In this document: positions 10,722-23,510 of the stretch, piece by piece
Layout: each line of letters opens with the position of its first letter
How positions within the stretch are numbered: the first letter of the stretch is position 1
The notes under the pieces: generated by a model
Database searches by the model: none
The model's input: only the letters and a program-made list of their open reading frames with translations
Told to the model about the DNA's origin: nothing
Made by a program: the position numbers and the translations under genes
Source: Panicum virgatum
Taxonomy: Eukaryota; Streptophyta; Magnoliopsida; Poales; Poaceae
Reading direction: 5' to 3'
NCBI RefSeq assembly: GCF_016808335.1
Contig: NC_053153.1
Coordinates: forward strand, 12,597,033-12,661,032
Length of the DNA stretch: 64,000 nt

Positions 10722-12025
10722 TCGGTGTCCAGACCCGGCGGCCCAGTACCAACTAGTGATGTGCTGCGTGATCTCTTCTTCCCGGATGGTTGATGCAGAA
10801 GATAACACAGGAACGTGCGGTTTATCCTGGTTCCGGCCGTGGGGCCGTACGTACAGCAAGGGTGCGCGAGGGCACTGTACTAATCTGCACCGGGGGTGCC
10901 TGTAGTAGGGGGTACAAGCGAGGCGAGAGAGGGAGAGAAGCTCCCAAGTCTCTGCTAGAGGTGGATTTATTGAGGCAACTGCTAATATCGGGCTCAAGAG
11001 CGCGTGTGCTCTGTGAGTGCGGGAGGTGAGTGCGGATGAGTTGGGATGAGCCCGGCAAAGACAGAGCCCGCCTCCTACTTTTATAGACGCAAGGAAGGGC
11101 GGTGTACATGCACAGAAGGGGGAGAAGTCGTCGTTCTTCCCTGAATCGGGGGTGTGCAGTGGTTATCTACTGTGGAAAGTGCACTGTGAGCACTGGAGAG
11201 CATGGCGCCGGGCGTGCAGTCGCCCTGGGTGTCGTCCTTGGTCCTGCGGAAATCGCGCCGGCGTCCGGGCGGCTCCAGTGGGCGACGTGACGGTCGCTGT
11301 AGAGGGCACCGTCCTCCAGGCGTGGCGTGGCGGCGTTCCGAGGGTCTTGCGGGTCGTGGTCTTGTCCCGGTCAAGACACGGGCCGCGTTCAAGGGTCGTG
11401 CCCATGCCGTTCGAGGGTCTCATGTAGGAGAAGTACAAAGAAAGTACAGGGAGTTGGCAGCACAGTAGAGTGAACAGCGTTGAGCACGTCTTGCACAGGG
11501 CGCTGCAGGTTCCCACTGTGTCGCCACAGTGCCGAGGATGGCGGAGCAGTGACTAGAGTTGGCAGACGGGACCCCGGTCATGGCCACTGTGCGGCGTGGC
11601 GGTCTGACGCCGTCTGACTCGGGCGCTGCGGCGGAATGGTCAGTATTTAATGCTCCCGTACGGCGGACGGGCGAGCAGTTGGCCGTTTTGTCCCTTCTGT
11701 CGAGGGGTGGTCTCGAGCGAGGCGGAGTCGATCCGCTCGCTCGAGGGCTGGTTCGCTACCCTCGAGCAAGGCGGAGATGCGGGGTGTCGTCGAGGGTCTC
11801 GGCGGGGGACCCTCGAGCGAGGCGAAGTTCCGCCCCGCGGGCTCGAGGGAGTTTGGATGGGCCGCGCCGTGTTGTCGGGCCGTGGTTTGGGCTTCTTTGA
11901 GTCCTTTCCTTTCTTTTGGATTGGGGACTGTAGGACTTTGTGGGCCCGACGGCTTGGTGTGTGCTTTGTGTTTTAAGAGTGGATTAGTTCCCTAATGAGG
12001 GTGCCCCTAATTATGGTACCCGACA
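10722..12025 (-). repeat. 3' LTR of the gypsy element (1304 bp)
   Basis: It starts TGTCGGTGTCC on the + strand and ends GGTACCCGACA. It is homologous along its whole length to 31287-32514. A TATA-like CTATAAAAG on the - strand is at 11078-11086. The inner edge on the + strand is followed by GTAGCCCTCGAGCCTT (12026-12041), which on the element's own strand is the purine-rich AAGGCTCGAGGGCTAC, the expected polypurine tract. Confidence 0.9.
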
Positions 12026-13691
12026 GTAGCCCTCGAGCCTTCGTAGGGGTGAGCATCAGCCCTGTGGAGGCTTGATCCCTCGAGGGCGTGGCTCGGGTGC
12101 TGTCCGTGGGGATTCCTAACTTGCCTGGTGAGAGCGCGACGGTGCTCTAGAGAGCGTTGTCGGAGGAGATTGATCCACAGTTGGGGTTTCTTACCGGAGA
12201 AGCGGTGAGGAGGCCACTTCGAGTTGTCTATGCAGATCATAGTCGCCTCGAGCATCATGGAGTAGCCGCCGGGGGCGTCGCTGTTTGTGCTGATGAGGGC
12301 GTTCGAGCTGATCTGCAGAGAGTTTTGCTCTTCGAAAGCATGAAGTTTTCTCCGTTACCTTGTATGCTGATGAGCCCCCCCCCCCCGAGGCCTTGGAAGA
12401 GTGCTTGCACTTGTCCAAGGGCTGAATACGTTGCCTTGTATGCTCGCTTGACTGGGAAGGCTGTCCAGCATCTTTTTCAGCCGGCTTCGGCGTTCCTTTC
12501 AGCCAGCCTCGGCATTTCGTGCTGGGGCAGCGGCCCGTGTCTTGTTTGAGCAATTTGGTGGGCGTGCGTTGAGTGGGGGTTCGATTGAACACGTGAACTT
12601 CACAATCAACGGTTGCCGATTCATTCGAGGACACGGCCTGAGCCGTGGTGCGCGAGGAGCCCCTCAGCCCTGGCCTTTGTGACGGCGTTCAGGGAGCCCT
12701 CGACTTCTTGTTACGACCCTCATCGCCCTTTTGCATGGAGGAGGGGTGAAGCGCGCCATGCTAGCCATGCCCGGGCTGCGAGCCATGGTTGCTTCAGTGA
12801 GCTATTATCGGGTGGTTCAAGTGGGCGTCCGTGCGCCGTTCGATAATGGTCGGCTTGTGGTCCGGAGACATGCCGCATAATGCACTCTCAAAGGTTCGCT
12901 AGGTGGGGCTCGGACCCGTTCGATAGGGTCCGAGGGCTCGGTGCTCTCCCTCGATGGGATCCCCCTGCTAGGTACCCTCGACTGGCCTCGAACACTGCAT
13001 AGGGCGTCTCGAACTCTATGTTCGAGGGTTGCTTGTACGGCACGCCCATGCAGTCCCTGACTCTGGTGATCTGGGGCGCCTGTCGAAACCCTTGACGGGC
13101 CAGGCTTCAAACCCCTGATCAGTAAGGCCTCGAATTTGTGTTCCTTCGACGGTAAGGAGTCCCTGGAGGGAATATTCTGTGATGGTTCGTGGACGGCGCG
13201 GAGCCGTGGGTCGTGCGCGGGTCTTCAGCGAGTCGTAGGCGACGTGGCCCAGTATGCGCGGGCGGTGCGGGCGCGCCTTTTCAGACGCCTGCCTCGGGTA
13301 GGCTGAGAGGTGTGGGCGGCGGCTGATGGATGGGATGGTGCTACAGTTGCGTCGCGCCCGCCGGTTACCGCGCTGTAATTATTGCGGTGCGCGCGCGTGG
13401 GGAGCTCCGCGGCCGTGGGGCCCAGTTGTCTACGACGGCAGTATCTACCGCATTTAATGCGCTAGATTTGGGCCACGGCGGCGAATCCGTCCGCATTGAC
13501 AGATAAAAGAGGGGAAAGGGGGACGGTTCGGGCTCACCTGGCCATTTGCTTCTTGCCTCCCCGGCCTTCTCCGCCTCCCCTGCATCCAGAGCCCAGAGCC
13601 GAGAGCGAGAGAAGGACGAAGAAGAAGAGGTGGGTGCGCACCTTAGCCTTCGCTCGAGCTCATCCTTCGTGTTTCTTGGCGATTCAAGGCG
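12026..13691. other. Non-coding 3' region of the gypsy element, upstream of the antisense ORF
   Basis: This 1.7 kb lies between the polypurine tract and the antisense ORF. It contains many CCCTCGAG/CTCGAGGG units also found in the LTR, and a run of C at about 12375-12386. A TATA-like GATAAAAG near 13501, about 190 bases before the antisense ATG, could be the promoter of that ORF. No other gene is supported. Confidence 0.5.
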
Positions 13692-14843
13692 ATGTCGGGG
13701 TCCAGGAGCGACGTTGGGGCCCTGGAGCCGTTGCCGTGGGGGAAATCCAACGCCACCGCTGCGGTTTTGGAGCATTTGGTCAACGAGAGGTTGCTGCCAT
13801 TGAACACCAAGGAGGAGGAGCCGGTGTGGATTCCCCCGCGGCCGGAGGAGACCGAGCCGAATCCCACTCCTGGCTACGTCGGGAGCCTCGTGCGGCTCCA
13901 CGAGAGGGGATTCGGCCTCCCTGTCGGAAGATTCATGCGGACGTTGTGCGACTACTACGGAGTAGAGTTGCACAACTTTGGTCCCAATTCCATCTCGCAG
14001 GCGGCGGTCTTCTTCGCCCTCTGCGAGGGCTACCTGGGGATTGAAGCGCACTGGGATCTGTGGATCCACCTGTTCCACGGCGAGCTCTTCATCGAGAACC
14101 CGCGGAACCAGCCGAAGAGATTTTCCCGCACCGGCGGCCTCATGCTCCATCTGCGCACAAACAGGATGGCCTGTACGTTCCTTGCAGGATGTCCACGAAC
14201 AATGCCGGGTGGACCCGAGGGTGGTTCTACCTGCGCAACGTTGGCGGGCGACTCCCGGCGTTCACCAATAAGGTGCTTCGGGAGAAACCGGAGAAGTGTG
14301 GCCGGGGGCTATCGCCCCAAAGCAAGCAGACCAAGCTCGAGCCTCTCCTCAAGGCGCTGCGGCGCTTGGTGGCGAAGGGGTTGACGGCGGCCGATGTTAT
14401 CACCAACTTCCACCGGCAGAGGGTGATCCCTCTCATGGAGAGGAAGGTGCCGATTTTCGACCTCTTCCCTGAGGTCCCATACGAGGGCTCGAGGACGTCG
14501 AACGAGCTGCTCCCCCCACCACATCGCTGCACGGAGGGCAAAGAGCGCGGTGGCGGAGTTCCCCAACATCCCGGATGATCTCTGGGTGTACAAGATGCGC
14601 CCCGAGGAGGGGTACATAAGCCTGGTATGCGCGGTTTTCAATTGCTACTCCTTTTGCGCTACTTCTCTCCCCTTTTTTGCTCTTGACTCGGCCGTGTTCG
14701 CAGGGCATGAGCCGCATGGGCTTCGTCTCGAAGCCCCCGATCCCGGAGGAGCGCGAGGCTAACCGCCTCCGAGACGAGGCGAGAAAGAAGAAGAAGGATG
14801 CGGAGAAGGATGCCGCTGACAGGAAGAGGAGGATGAAGGAGTA

Positions 14844-17800
14844 TGTGACATCCCAAAAATTTACCGAATTAAATCACGTGCTAAAATATTTTTTTCTTCA
14901 AAAAATTTTCATCGTTGAGCTCAAAATTCCAACCCTGAACCCTAATTCCCGGAATCTTGCTCTGTTCCAAACGTCAGATCACCAACACCCCCCTGACCCC
15001 TTTTCCCTGTGGCGTCGTCGGCGCGCGCACGCGCCGCTGAGCGCGGCCGACCGGCCCCGCGGTCGACGCCACGATCAGCGCGGCGCGAATCTCCCTCTCT
15101 CTCTCCCTCCCTTTTTCTTTTCCTTTTTCCCTTTTCTTTTCCATTTTTCCTTTTCCATTTTCTTTTTCTTTTCTCCATTTTTCTTTTTCCCTCTCCCTCT
15201 TTCCTTCCTCCCTTCTCCTTCTCCCTCCTCTGCCCCTCTCCCGCACGCTCCGAGTGCCGCACGACCCCGCCTGCCTAGCGCCGGCCCTGTTCCTCGCCAC
15301 GATCGAGCGCGGCCGCACCTGGCCGACTCCACGCGCCGCACGCGCACGCGTGCCTTCCCCGCTCGCGCGTGCACCGCGTGCCCGCACCGCTCGCCACGTA
15401 GCTCGGTGCCGCCGCCTGTCCATGCACCGCGCACGCGCCAGCGCGCAGCACGCGTTCACGCGCGCTCCTGCCCGTAGCACCACCCCCCGCCTGCCCGTAC
15501 GCACGCCCACGCGCACACGCCCCCGTGCGCCACGCGACGCGCGCCGCCCACCGTGCCGCTCGCCGTTTGCGGCTCGACGCCGGCCGCCCCGATCCCGCTC
15601 ACCCCTGCTCCCGGGCCCGCCCACGTGCGCTCGCCGCACTGCCCGTCGCCTAGCTACAGCGCTGCCACGTGCTCTGCCCGGACGCCAGCGCATGCGCGCA
15701 CGCCGCACGCCGCCGGTGCCCTGTGCTCGCCACTGCTGCCGCTCACACCTGCCCGAGACGTCCCATCCCCGCTACGCGCCACCACTCCCCACTGCTCGCC
15801 TCGACGCTCGAGCAGCGCATTGCTGAGCCGGTCCCGAACGCCATTAATGGCGCCCGCGAGGCTCGCCGGCCGCCACCACCGCCTCGCCCTCTCCACCGCC
15901 TTCCTTGGTCTATAAAAGGCCCTCGCGTCGCTCATCACCACCACAAACCACCTCCGCCACCACCAGCGCCCTCCCACTGCCCGCAGCACCGCCACCAAGA
16001 GCCGCTGTGGCCACCGCCGCTCACTCTCGTTGCCCCACCTCCCTGCTCCATCCCAGCTCGAGCTAGGTAGGGGAATCGGACCCTCCCTCCTCCCTCTCTT
16101 TTCCCTCACTCCCGAGCCGCTCCCGAGCCCCAGGCCACCAGCCCAGGGCCGCCGCCTACGTGTGCCACCCCTCCCCTGTTTCTCAGCGCGAGGGGAGGAA
16201 GAAGACAGGGCAAATATGCCCATACCCCCCTGCCCTTTGTCATTTTTATTTAAGAACCCCTCCACCCTTTAGCCCTTTTGCTAATTAAGCCCTACCCTTT
16301 GTAATATTTACAAAGAAAACGTCCCACTATATAAACTTATTTATAAATAAAACCCTGCCCTTTTCCAGAGTAACCCAAACCTTCCCCAAAATTCTAATCA
16401 AGTCCTTTCACTAATTACAAATAGGTCCCTGACTCCTTATTTAACCCCTAAACCTCCATGTAACCTATCATTTCATGCGCCAAGCAACCTCCGATCGACC
16501 CGAAACTTTACCACGACATTCCTAACATAGTTTTGGCCATGGCATTAGGAAACCGCCCTAAAATATTTCTTCTATCTCCATATCTTAATTATTTCCGATT
16601 CGAGCTCAACGATAAAGCTTTTATTTCTTTTTCTTGATTGTGTGTTTGTTTGTATGCACCATAGATCACGGTGTGAACGAGGGAGAACCCGTCGACGAGC
16701 AGTACTGCGAGCCAGCGAACAAGGACCAGCTCCGCGACCCCAAACCTGAAGGACAGTACTTCGATCAGGACCTCCCGGAAGGATTTGAAGACGGCAAGTT
16801 CAATCCCGCCCTTTGATGCATGCTTTTGTCCTAGTTTTTATAAATACAACCCATTGGCCTGTTTTACAAAATTGCATATGTTTTGCCTGCTGAAAACATG
16901 GTTAGATAGCCCCCCTTGATTTGTTATAACCATTCCTTGACCACCTAGATTAATGTCTGAATGCATTTGGAAGTTAATCGCTGATAGAACGCTTAGGACC
17001 TTATACACAATACAACTTGTTTTATAAAGAAAATATGTGCGTGTGTGGGAAGGGAAAAATGTGGAATTTCGAAAGATGAGTTTAGACGGGATGGATGGCA
17101 TTTCTGTGTGATTTGCCGATTGGTGTGCTCGTGCCTGTGTGGCAGGGCAATGAAGGGAGATATCCATCTTGTCACAACTAAGGACCGAGTTGGTGTGTCA
17201 TCTCACCTAACTCCACTATCGTGCAAACCACTCGACCGTTGAATGGGCAACGGCTTAGCATAAACCCCACTAGTTAGTCTGATAGCCATCAGGAGAGCTG
17301 AGAGCAATGGGTGACCAAGGAGAAGGGATTAGCTCTGTGTGACTTATGCCCCGGTTAGAACCTCTGTGATAGGTCAACGACCCCTTGGTGCATCCCGTGA
17401 TGGCTAGTCAGGTCTAGCTAAGATGGATAATGGCTTTGTTGGGATCTGCACCGACACTAAGGTGATCGAGTTGCGGTACCCCGCTTGTGGATAAAGTTGC
17501 ACACCTCTGCAGAGTTAAAACCTATTCGAATAGCCGTGCCCACGGTACTGGGCGAGTTACGGTGTGGTCACATAACTAGTGTTTATTCTGGGATGGGTTG
17601 GCGTGAGTTGTTTTGGAAAAGTGTCCGGCAGTTGTGCCGTGTGCTACGGTGGATGAAGAGTCTGGTAGCAGCTTAAAACTCGGATCTTGTGTGGGTCAAC
17701 ACTACGTGTTCCTCGCCACAAGAAAACTGGTTTTGGAAATACTTCCTTTCAAATGAACCCTTGCATAAAATCTAGCTTTTCGCAAAAGTAAACCTTAACC

Positions 17801-18185
17801 TTATCCTTGATTTACCCCCTCCGTGGGTGTGGTTGGACTTGCTGAGTACGTTTGTACTCACTCGATTCTTTATTTTTACAGAAGAAGATCCAGACTTCAT
17901 TCCGGACGACGCTGAGTAGGGGTACCATCCTGCACCCAGCCTTACTTGTGGATTAGGGTCACCCGTAGGAGATACCGCATGGCGCAAGACTCTGATGACC
18001 CCCCTTTTATAATTAATATCGTTGTGTGGGTATGGGTTGTTATCCTCGCGATAGTGGCGCTTCTCTATCCATTACCGCGTAGAGTTGTACGGTAATGAAC
18101 CATCTGATGTAATAAATGTGTCATCAGCCTCCTGGGACTGATGTTAGTATCACATTTAAGTATTCTCTTATGAGGGGACGCTTCA
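14844..18185 (+). mobile_element. Solo LTR of a long-LTR gypsy element (3342 bp)
   Basis: It starts TGTGACATCCC and ends GGGGACGCTTCA. The flanks are gagta (14839-14843) and gagaa (18186-18190), a 5-bp target duplication with one mismatch. Removing the element and one duplication restores an open frame across the junction in the antisense ORF, which independently confirms the ends. The interior has no protein domain. It includes TATAAAAGG-type promoter sequence near 15913 and a long C/T-rich tract at 15080-15230. The 3 kb length and sequences such as ACTTGCTGAGTACGTTTGTAC are typical of LTRs of Del/Tekay chromoviruses in grasses; this class assignment is from memory. Confidence 0.8.
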
Positions 18186-18787
18186 GAGAAGCACGAGAAG
18201 GACTGCAAGATCGCAGCCGCGGAGGGGAGGCCGCGGCCTGCCACATCTGAGTCCACCGAGGAGGAGGATTCCTCTGACGTGGATCTCAACTTCTCGGATG
18301 ACGACGAAGAGGCGACGGGCGCGGACTCCCTGACGTGCTACCTGAGGATCGGCGGCGAAGGTTCATCAGCGGCGTCGAGCGGGCCGAGGCTCACCGCAGG
18401 GGGCCGGGTGTCTCCCACGGCGGCGACGTGACAGGGATCGCTCGCGCCGGTGGTGGACAGAGGATCGCCCGCGGCGGGGCTGGGAGCGTCGATGCCGAGG
18501 GCGAGGCAGACAGCCCCGAGGTCTCAGGCCAACCCGAGGGTGGCACCCTCAGGTCAATCGTCGGGAGGTGTCGGTGTGCCATGGGCTCGGAGGAGCAGCG
18601 CGGGTAAGCGCAGCATGAGCGCTCGTGTGGGGTATGTGACCCTGACTTTGCCGTTTGTATTCTTGTTACTCGACCCTCGAATCCGGCTAACCTTTGGTTT
18701 CTCCCCCTATTCCCCGGTCGCGCAGTATGGGTTCCCGGGATGCGGTCCCACTTGCGCCAACAAAGGCCCTCAAGACTGGGGTACTTG

Positions 18788-20085
18788 TGTTGGCATTTCT
18801 TAGCGTCATCACTAGGAGTGGTTAGTTCCTAGCAACGGCGCCTCGAAAATGTTGTGTGGTATGTCTTAACGTTTACAGAAGGATCCGCAAGCGCATGGAT
18901 ATACCGTTGTAGCATTTCACTCGGAAGTATTCCGGGTATCGTTATTTATATTTTCCCAAGGGATGGCTAGGTTGTGTAAAGTGTATTTACTTAGTTGCAT
19001 AACCATGACACGTATGAGCAAGATGAAGACTACTGACTATACAGGGGTAAGTGATAAATAAAGGATAATCAGGGGTAATGTGACACACACACAGAACAGC
19101 CAACTCTCATGAATAAAGAATAAACAAGCAATCCTAAGGTTAGTGGGAGCATAGGCAAATATTCCTGTTATACTAATCATGTTAGCAGATAAGTTACGTT
19201 AGCTGCGTTGCTTAGAGCTGCAGGTGTCGGAAAATTAGGGACATCGGGGAGAATGACCCGCACTGGAGAACATCCAGTCCTGTTTCATCTTTGCATGAAC
19301 TCCTACACCGTACCCGAACATCGGGGAGTACGCTAACCGAGAAGCAGCTTCCCGGTGGACCGACAGGGCTATCACCACCTGCGGTTTACCCCAGTCACAC
19401 CGTGGAACACCGTCATATCCGAAGGATCCCGCATACCCGGGCACTATGCCCGCATATGAGGTCACTACCCTAGCACCCCCGGGTCCCCCACCCTTCGGAT
19501 GGACAGGTAAGATGCTAAGGCAAGCCCAAAAGCATGACGAACCGATATCCTTACCCAGATCATCTGGTCTAAGCATGCACCTAGAATAACTTGATAAAAC
19601 ATTGATCAAGGCTAAGCAAGCTACGAACATAGCAAGATAACCAAGAACGAACTCTGAATGATTAATATAAATAAAGTCGGAATACAAAGCCATACCAGAG
19701 GCTGATGATTGCTTGCCGACCCCGAGGATGACTGGATTCGCTAAGAAGATGAAGTACTAGCCTAGCTCCACTACCCTAAGGAGTACTAGTCACAAGAGAG
19801 TGTAGAGAGAGAGGCTTCCAAGTGGTGTGTATGGTGTGAGTGGTGGGAGGCCCCTTTAATAGTGCTTGAGGTTGGTTCCCGCCAAAGTTATACATGGAAA
19901 CATGGTCAACCTCCTTCAGGAGGATAAGATCGAGCTTCCCGCCAAAACTCAGCCTGTTTGGCTGCCAGGTGGGGTCGGCCGACCCCCCTTGGCGCCATTG
20001 GCCACCGACCTTTGCTGGTTCTCTGCTCTGTGGGTCCTGATGTCAGATGGTCGGTGCCGGGTTTGGTTGGTTGGTCGGCGATGAG
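18788..20085 (-). mobile_element. LTR fragment of a gypsy-like element, - orientation, one end unclear
   Basis: On the - strand this piece ends CGCTAAGAAATGCCAACA at 18788, matching the end TTAAGAAGTGTCAACA of the LTR at 23511-26303, which lies in the opposite orientation. Both also share a motif like TATCCGTGCGCTTGCGGAT and a GTCGGCCGACC-rich promoter part. A promoter-like stretch with TTAAAGGGGCC and AACCACTTGG lies near 19800-19860 on the - strand. The other edge (about 20085) was placed where the antisense ORF reading frame resumes. No target duplication was found, so it is probably truncated. It interrupts the antisense ORF. Confidence 0.6.
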
Positions 20086-21335
20086 GAGCACGGTGACGAG
20101 GGTGGCTGGGCGATCGTTCAGTCCACGACGCCCTCAGAGCCTGCCCCCTCTGGGTTTAAAGAAGGAGGCGACTGGCAAGTCATCCCCTCAGAGTCTGATG
20201 ACGCCGAGCGGGAGGAGGAGGAGGTCTGGGAGGGCCATATGACCGTGGGGGGCCAAGTCGAGGAAGGCCTCACCCAGGTCGGGGATGGCATCTCCTAGGT
20301 CAGGGATGGCGTCTCCCAGGTCATGGACCTTGTTTCGAAGGCGCTCCACGCCTCCAGCGAGGTGAGTGTTTTCGTCTGCCCACTTTCAGCGTTATGGGTA
20401 TGTTTTTATCATATGTTTTTTCACACGCTTCTCCATTTGCAGCGGCTGCTCTTCATCTCCAGGGAGAAGAATGAGAAGTTGAGGCGGCTGCAATCCAGGG
20501 TGCATTGGCTTGTTCGGCACAATGACACCCTGACTGCGAACCTGGAGGAGGCCAACGCGCGAGCCGACCAGGTGGAACCCCTGGAGGCACGTGTCCGTGA
20601 GCTGGAGCAGGAGCTGGCCCGAGCCGCCGGTGAGCATGACGCCCAGCGAGCCGCAGCTGACCAAAATGCCCAAGAGGCTGAGGCGCACGCGGCCGAGCTG
20701 CGGCAAGCCAGGGCGACGGTCGAGGCGAAGGAGACCGAGCTCCAACGCGAGAGGACGACCATCACCATGCTCACCATGGCCCTCGAGGGGAAGGAGAAAG
20801 CCCTTGAGGAGAAGGACGTGGCCCTTCGGGACGCGAAGGCTGCCCTCGAGGAGAGGGATGTGGCTCTCCGGAACGCGGAGGCTGCCCTCAAGGAGAAGGA
20901 AGATTCTCTGTCCGCGATCCGGGAGGCCGCGCGGGTCCAAGAAGAAGAGGCACATAAGAAGATCGCGGGTCCAACACGGCGTTCACGGCGGCGTAGGATG
21001 AATATGCCGAATTGAAGCAGGCCATCATGGACGTGTGTCAGGAGCTTGAGGGTACCAACACTCAATCCAGTAGCTCGGTGGTCAGCCGCCTGCGAGCGCT
21101 AGGTGGCCGGATCGCCGAGCACGCCAAGAGCACATTACGCCTCGGTGTCCTGCGAGCCCTTGCTGTGACCTCGACCCACTACCTGATGGACCTCAGGAGG
21201 GTGTCGAAGGGATACATCATCTCGGATAACGCCAGTCCGGGGGCTGCGTCGGTCATCATGGACGAAGCCGACGCCACCATCGAGGAGTTCGCCACCGCCC
21301 TGGCCGAGAGGCTTGAAGCTGACATCCCCCCATAG

Positions 21336-21954
21336 CCGAATTTGACATTGTGGATGACCTGCAAGGGGGGGGATGATAACCTGTAGAAGATCTGGGCCTC
21401 GGAGCCCATGTACATAAGTCAGTACTATATTGTGGTTGTATTTTTTTGTTTAAGAAACATGTTTAATGTAATCGTCGGTGTGGCCCATCGAGGCCTTGTG
21501 CGTTTGAGCCTTTGTTTTCTTTACTCTACTTCTGTGTCCTCGTATGCGTCTTAGATAGGTTTGAGCTAGGGAGTTGTCGTTCATAAGTGACTTAGGTGCA
21601 GGGAGGTGAGTGGGGATGCCATATCCCAGAGGCGTAGGCGGTCCCGCGGCTCAGCCGATCTCGTTCCTTAGTTACTTACGCCCTGCGTCTTCCTTTCTAA
21701 ATATACAAGAGACTTAGAAATTTTTCAAAAAATGTTGGCGATTTCGGGGACGTTCGGGGGTTCCCCCCGTAGTAGCCCCCGAGGGAGGCTTGGCTTTGCC
21801 GAGGGTAAAGCCAAGCGTACCTCAGTGTTCGTGCGCATCCGAGCTCCCGAGGGTTCGGAGAGTTCCCAAAGAATAAATAAGTAAAGAGTACTCTTTATTG
21901 CCTCGGGAATTTTTAGAAGTACAAGTACAAGCTATGTACAAAGAGCTTGGAATT
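21336..21954. other. Spacer between the antisense ORF and the end of pol in the gypsy element
   Basis: This 0.6 kb separates two converging reading frames, the antisense ORF (stop at 21333-21335) and integrase (stop at 21957-21955 on the - strand). It contains no further frame of note. Both transcripts would have to terminate in or beyond it. Confidence 0.55.
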
Positions 21955-23505
21955 CTAAGGATAGAAGCGACGTAGCTGTTGTATGTTCCAAGCGTTCGTG
22001 AAGACTTCGCCGTCCTCGTTTGCTAGCTTGTATGTACCGGGCTTGAGCACCTCAGCAATGATGTACGGGCCTTCCCATGGCGGTGAGAGTTTGTGGCGTC
22101 CTCTGTTGTCCTGACGAAGCCTTAGCACCAAGTCCCCCTTGTTGAGGTCTCGGCGTCAAACCTTCTGCGCTTGATATCTTCGAAGAGATTGCTGGTAACG
22201 CGCAGAGTGTAGGAGCGCCACGTCTCGAGCCTCGTCCACTTGGTCTAGCGAGTCCCCACGGGCTTGCTGGTTCTGCTGCTCCTGATAGGCCTTTAGCCTC
22301 GGGGATCCATACTCCATGTCCGTGGGGAGGATGGCCTCGGCGCCATAGACAAGGAAGAACGGAGTGAAGCCCGTGGCTCTGCTTGGGGTCGTCCTCAGGC
22401 TCCAGATAACCGAGGGTAGCTCAGTGAGCCACTTCCGGTTGAACTTGTTCAACTTGTTGAAGATCCTCGACTTGAGACCTTGTAGGATCATGCCGTTGGC
22501 ACGCTCCACCTGGCCATTCGTCTGTGGGTGCGCCACAGCTAATCAGTCCACTCGTATAAGGTAGTTGTCGCAGAACGCCAAGAACTTCTTGCCCGTGAAC
22601 TGGGTGCCGTTGTCGGTGATGATCGAATTCGGGACTCCGAACCTGAAGACAATGTCTGTGAAAAATAGGACAGCTTGCTCGGATTTTATCTTACCGATGG
22701 GTCAAGCCTCGATCCACTTGGAGAACTTGTCGATTGCTACCAACAAGTGGGTGAAGCCCCCGGGCGCCTTCTGCAGTGGGTCAACGAGGTCGAATCCCCA
22801 CACGGCAAATGGCCACATGATGGGGATGGTCTGCAGAGCGTGGGCCGGGAGGTGTGTTTTTTGAGCATAGAATTGGCAGCCCTCACAGGTCCGCACGACG
22901 TCAGTGGCGTCGGCAACCGTGGTGGGCCAGTAGAAGCCCTGTCGAAACGCGTTGCCCATGAGGGTGCGCAGCACGGCATGGTGACCGCAGATGCCGGTGT
23001 GGATGTCTCGAATCAGCTCTCTGCCCTCGGGGATCGGGATGCAATGCTGCAGAACGCCCGAGGGACTGCGCTTATACAGTTCATCGTCGATCAAGACAAA
23101 ACACTTGGCCCGCCTAGCGAAGCACCGCGCCCGAGCGCGATCCGAGGGTAGGACCCCTCGAATCATCCAGTCAAGGTACAGGGTGCGCCATTCTCGCGGA
23201 GGCGGGGCCTCGTCGATCTCCATTGCTTCCGCCTCATCCACCGAGGAGGTCTCAATGTCTGTGTCCATGTCCTCGGGCCCCTTCGCCGAGGTGTCCTCGA
23301 CCGATGGCTCGGCGGCTGCAGCCCCCGAGGGATCGGGTGCCGCTCCGATGGCTTCCGCAGGGTTCTTGAGGTCGACGGACGGCTTAGCGAGGTCGCGGGT
23401 GAAAACATTCGGGGGAACAGGGGTCCGCTCCGATGCAATCTTGGCCAGTTCGTCCTCTTCCTCGTTGTACTTGCGCGTGACATGGTTCAGCTTGAGTCCA
23501 TCGAA
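21955..23505 (-). pseudogene. Gypsy integrase region, with stops
   Basis: On the - strand the tail of the RNase H linker (DGLKLNHVTRKYNEEEDELAKIA) leads into an integrase zinc-binding region (HTGICGHH ... CEGCQFY) and the core start (WGFDLVDPLQKAPGGF ... AIDKFSKWIEA), then a stop near 22702. The core continues in the next pieces (GVPNSIITDNGTQFTGKKF, then HPQTNGQVERANG with the catalytic Glu) and ends with the plant gypsy C-terminal part (GPYIIAEVLKPGTYKL ... RRFYP) at the stop 21957-21955. In-frame stops near 22702 and 22537 and one more near 22155 show it is dead. Confidence 0.85.
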
Positions 23506-23510
23506 CTTGT

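Larger units (their letters stand above)
13692..21335 (+). pseudogene. Antisense ORF of the gypsy element: Transposase_28-like domain plus coiled-coil end, broken
   Basis: The gene starts at ATG 13692 (MSGSRSDVG) and runs opposite to gag-pol. The first block has features of the family described as 'putative gypsy type transposon' (Pfam Transposase_28): GFGLPVGRFMRTLCDYYG, LHNFGPNSI and FFALCEGYLGI, then RGWFYLRN in another frame. Frameshifts occur near 14180 and 14510. A probable intron lies at about 14624-14703 (CTG|GTATGC ... TTCGCAG). The next exon (GMSRMGFVSKPPIP...) is cut by the solo LTR 14844-18185 and resumes as KHEKDCKIAAAEG. A later exon is cut near 18788. The end (20445-21335) is a long charged coiled coil (repeated ALEEKDVALRDA-like heptads) and closes at ADIPP after a frameshift near 20970. 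Its function is unknown; such ORFs recur in Tat elements. Confidence 0.75.

Noticed and set aside
13365..14150. - strand frame of 261 codons opposite the antisense ORF start
   Set aside because: It is a mirror of the + strand frame, which has family-like motifs. The - strand translation has none.
14974..15915. Frames rich in Arg/Pro/Ala inside the 3.3 kb solo LTR
   Set aside because: They are chance frames in a GC-rich LTR promoter region; the LTR boundaries and the duplication explain the sequence.
20323..21335. Long coiled-coil protein that could be a host cytoskeletal or nuclear-envelope gene
   Set aside because: It lies inside the gypsy element in the usual place of the antisense ORF, is preceded by other exons of that ORF, and carries a frameshift near 20970.
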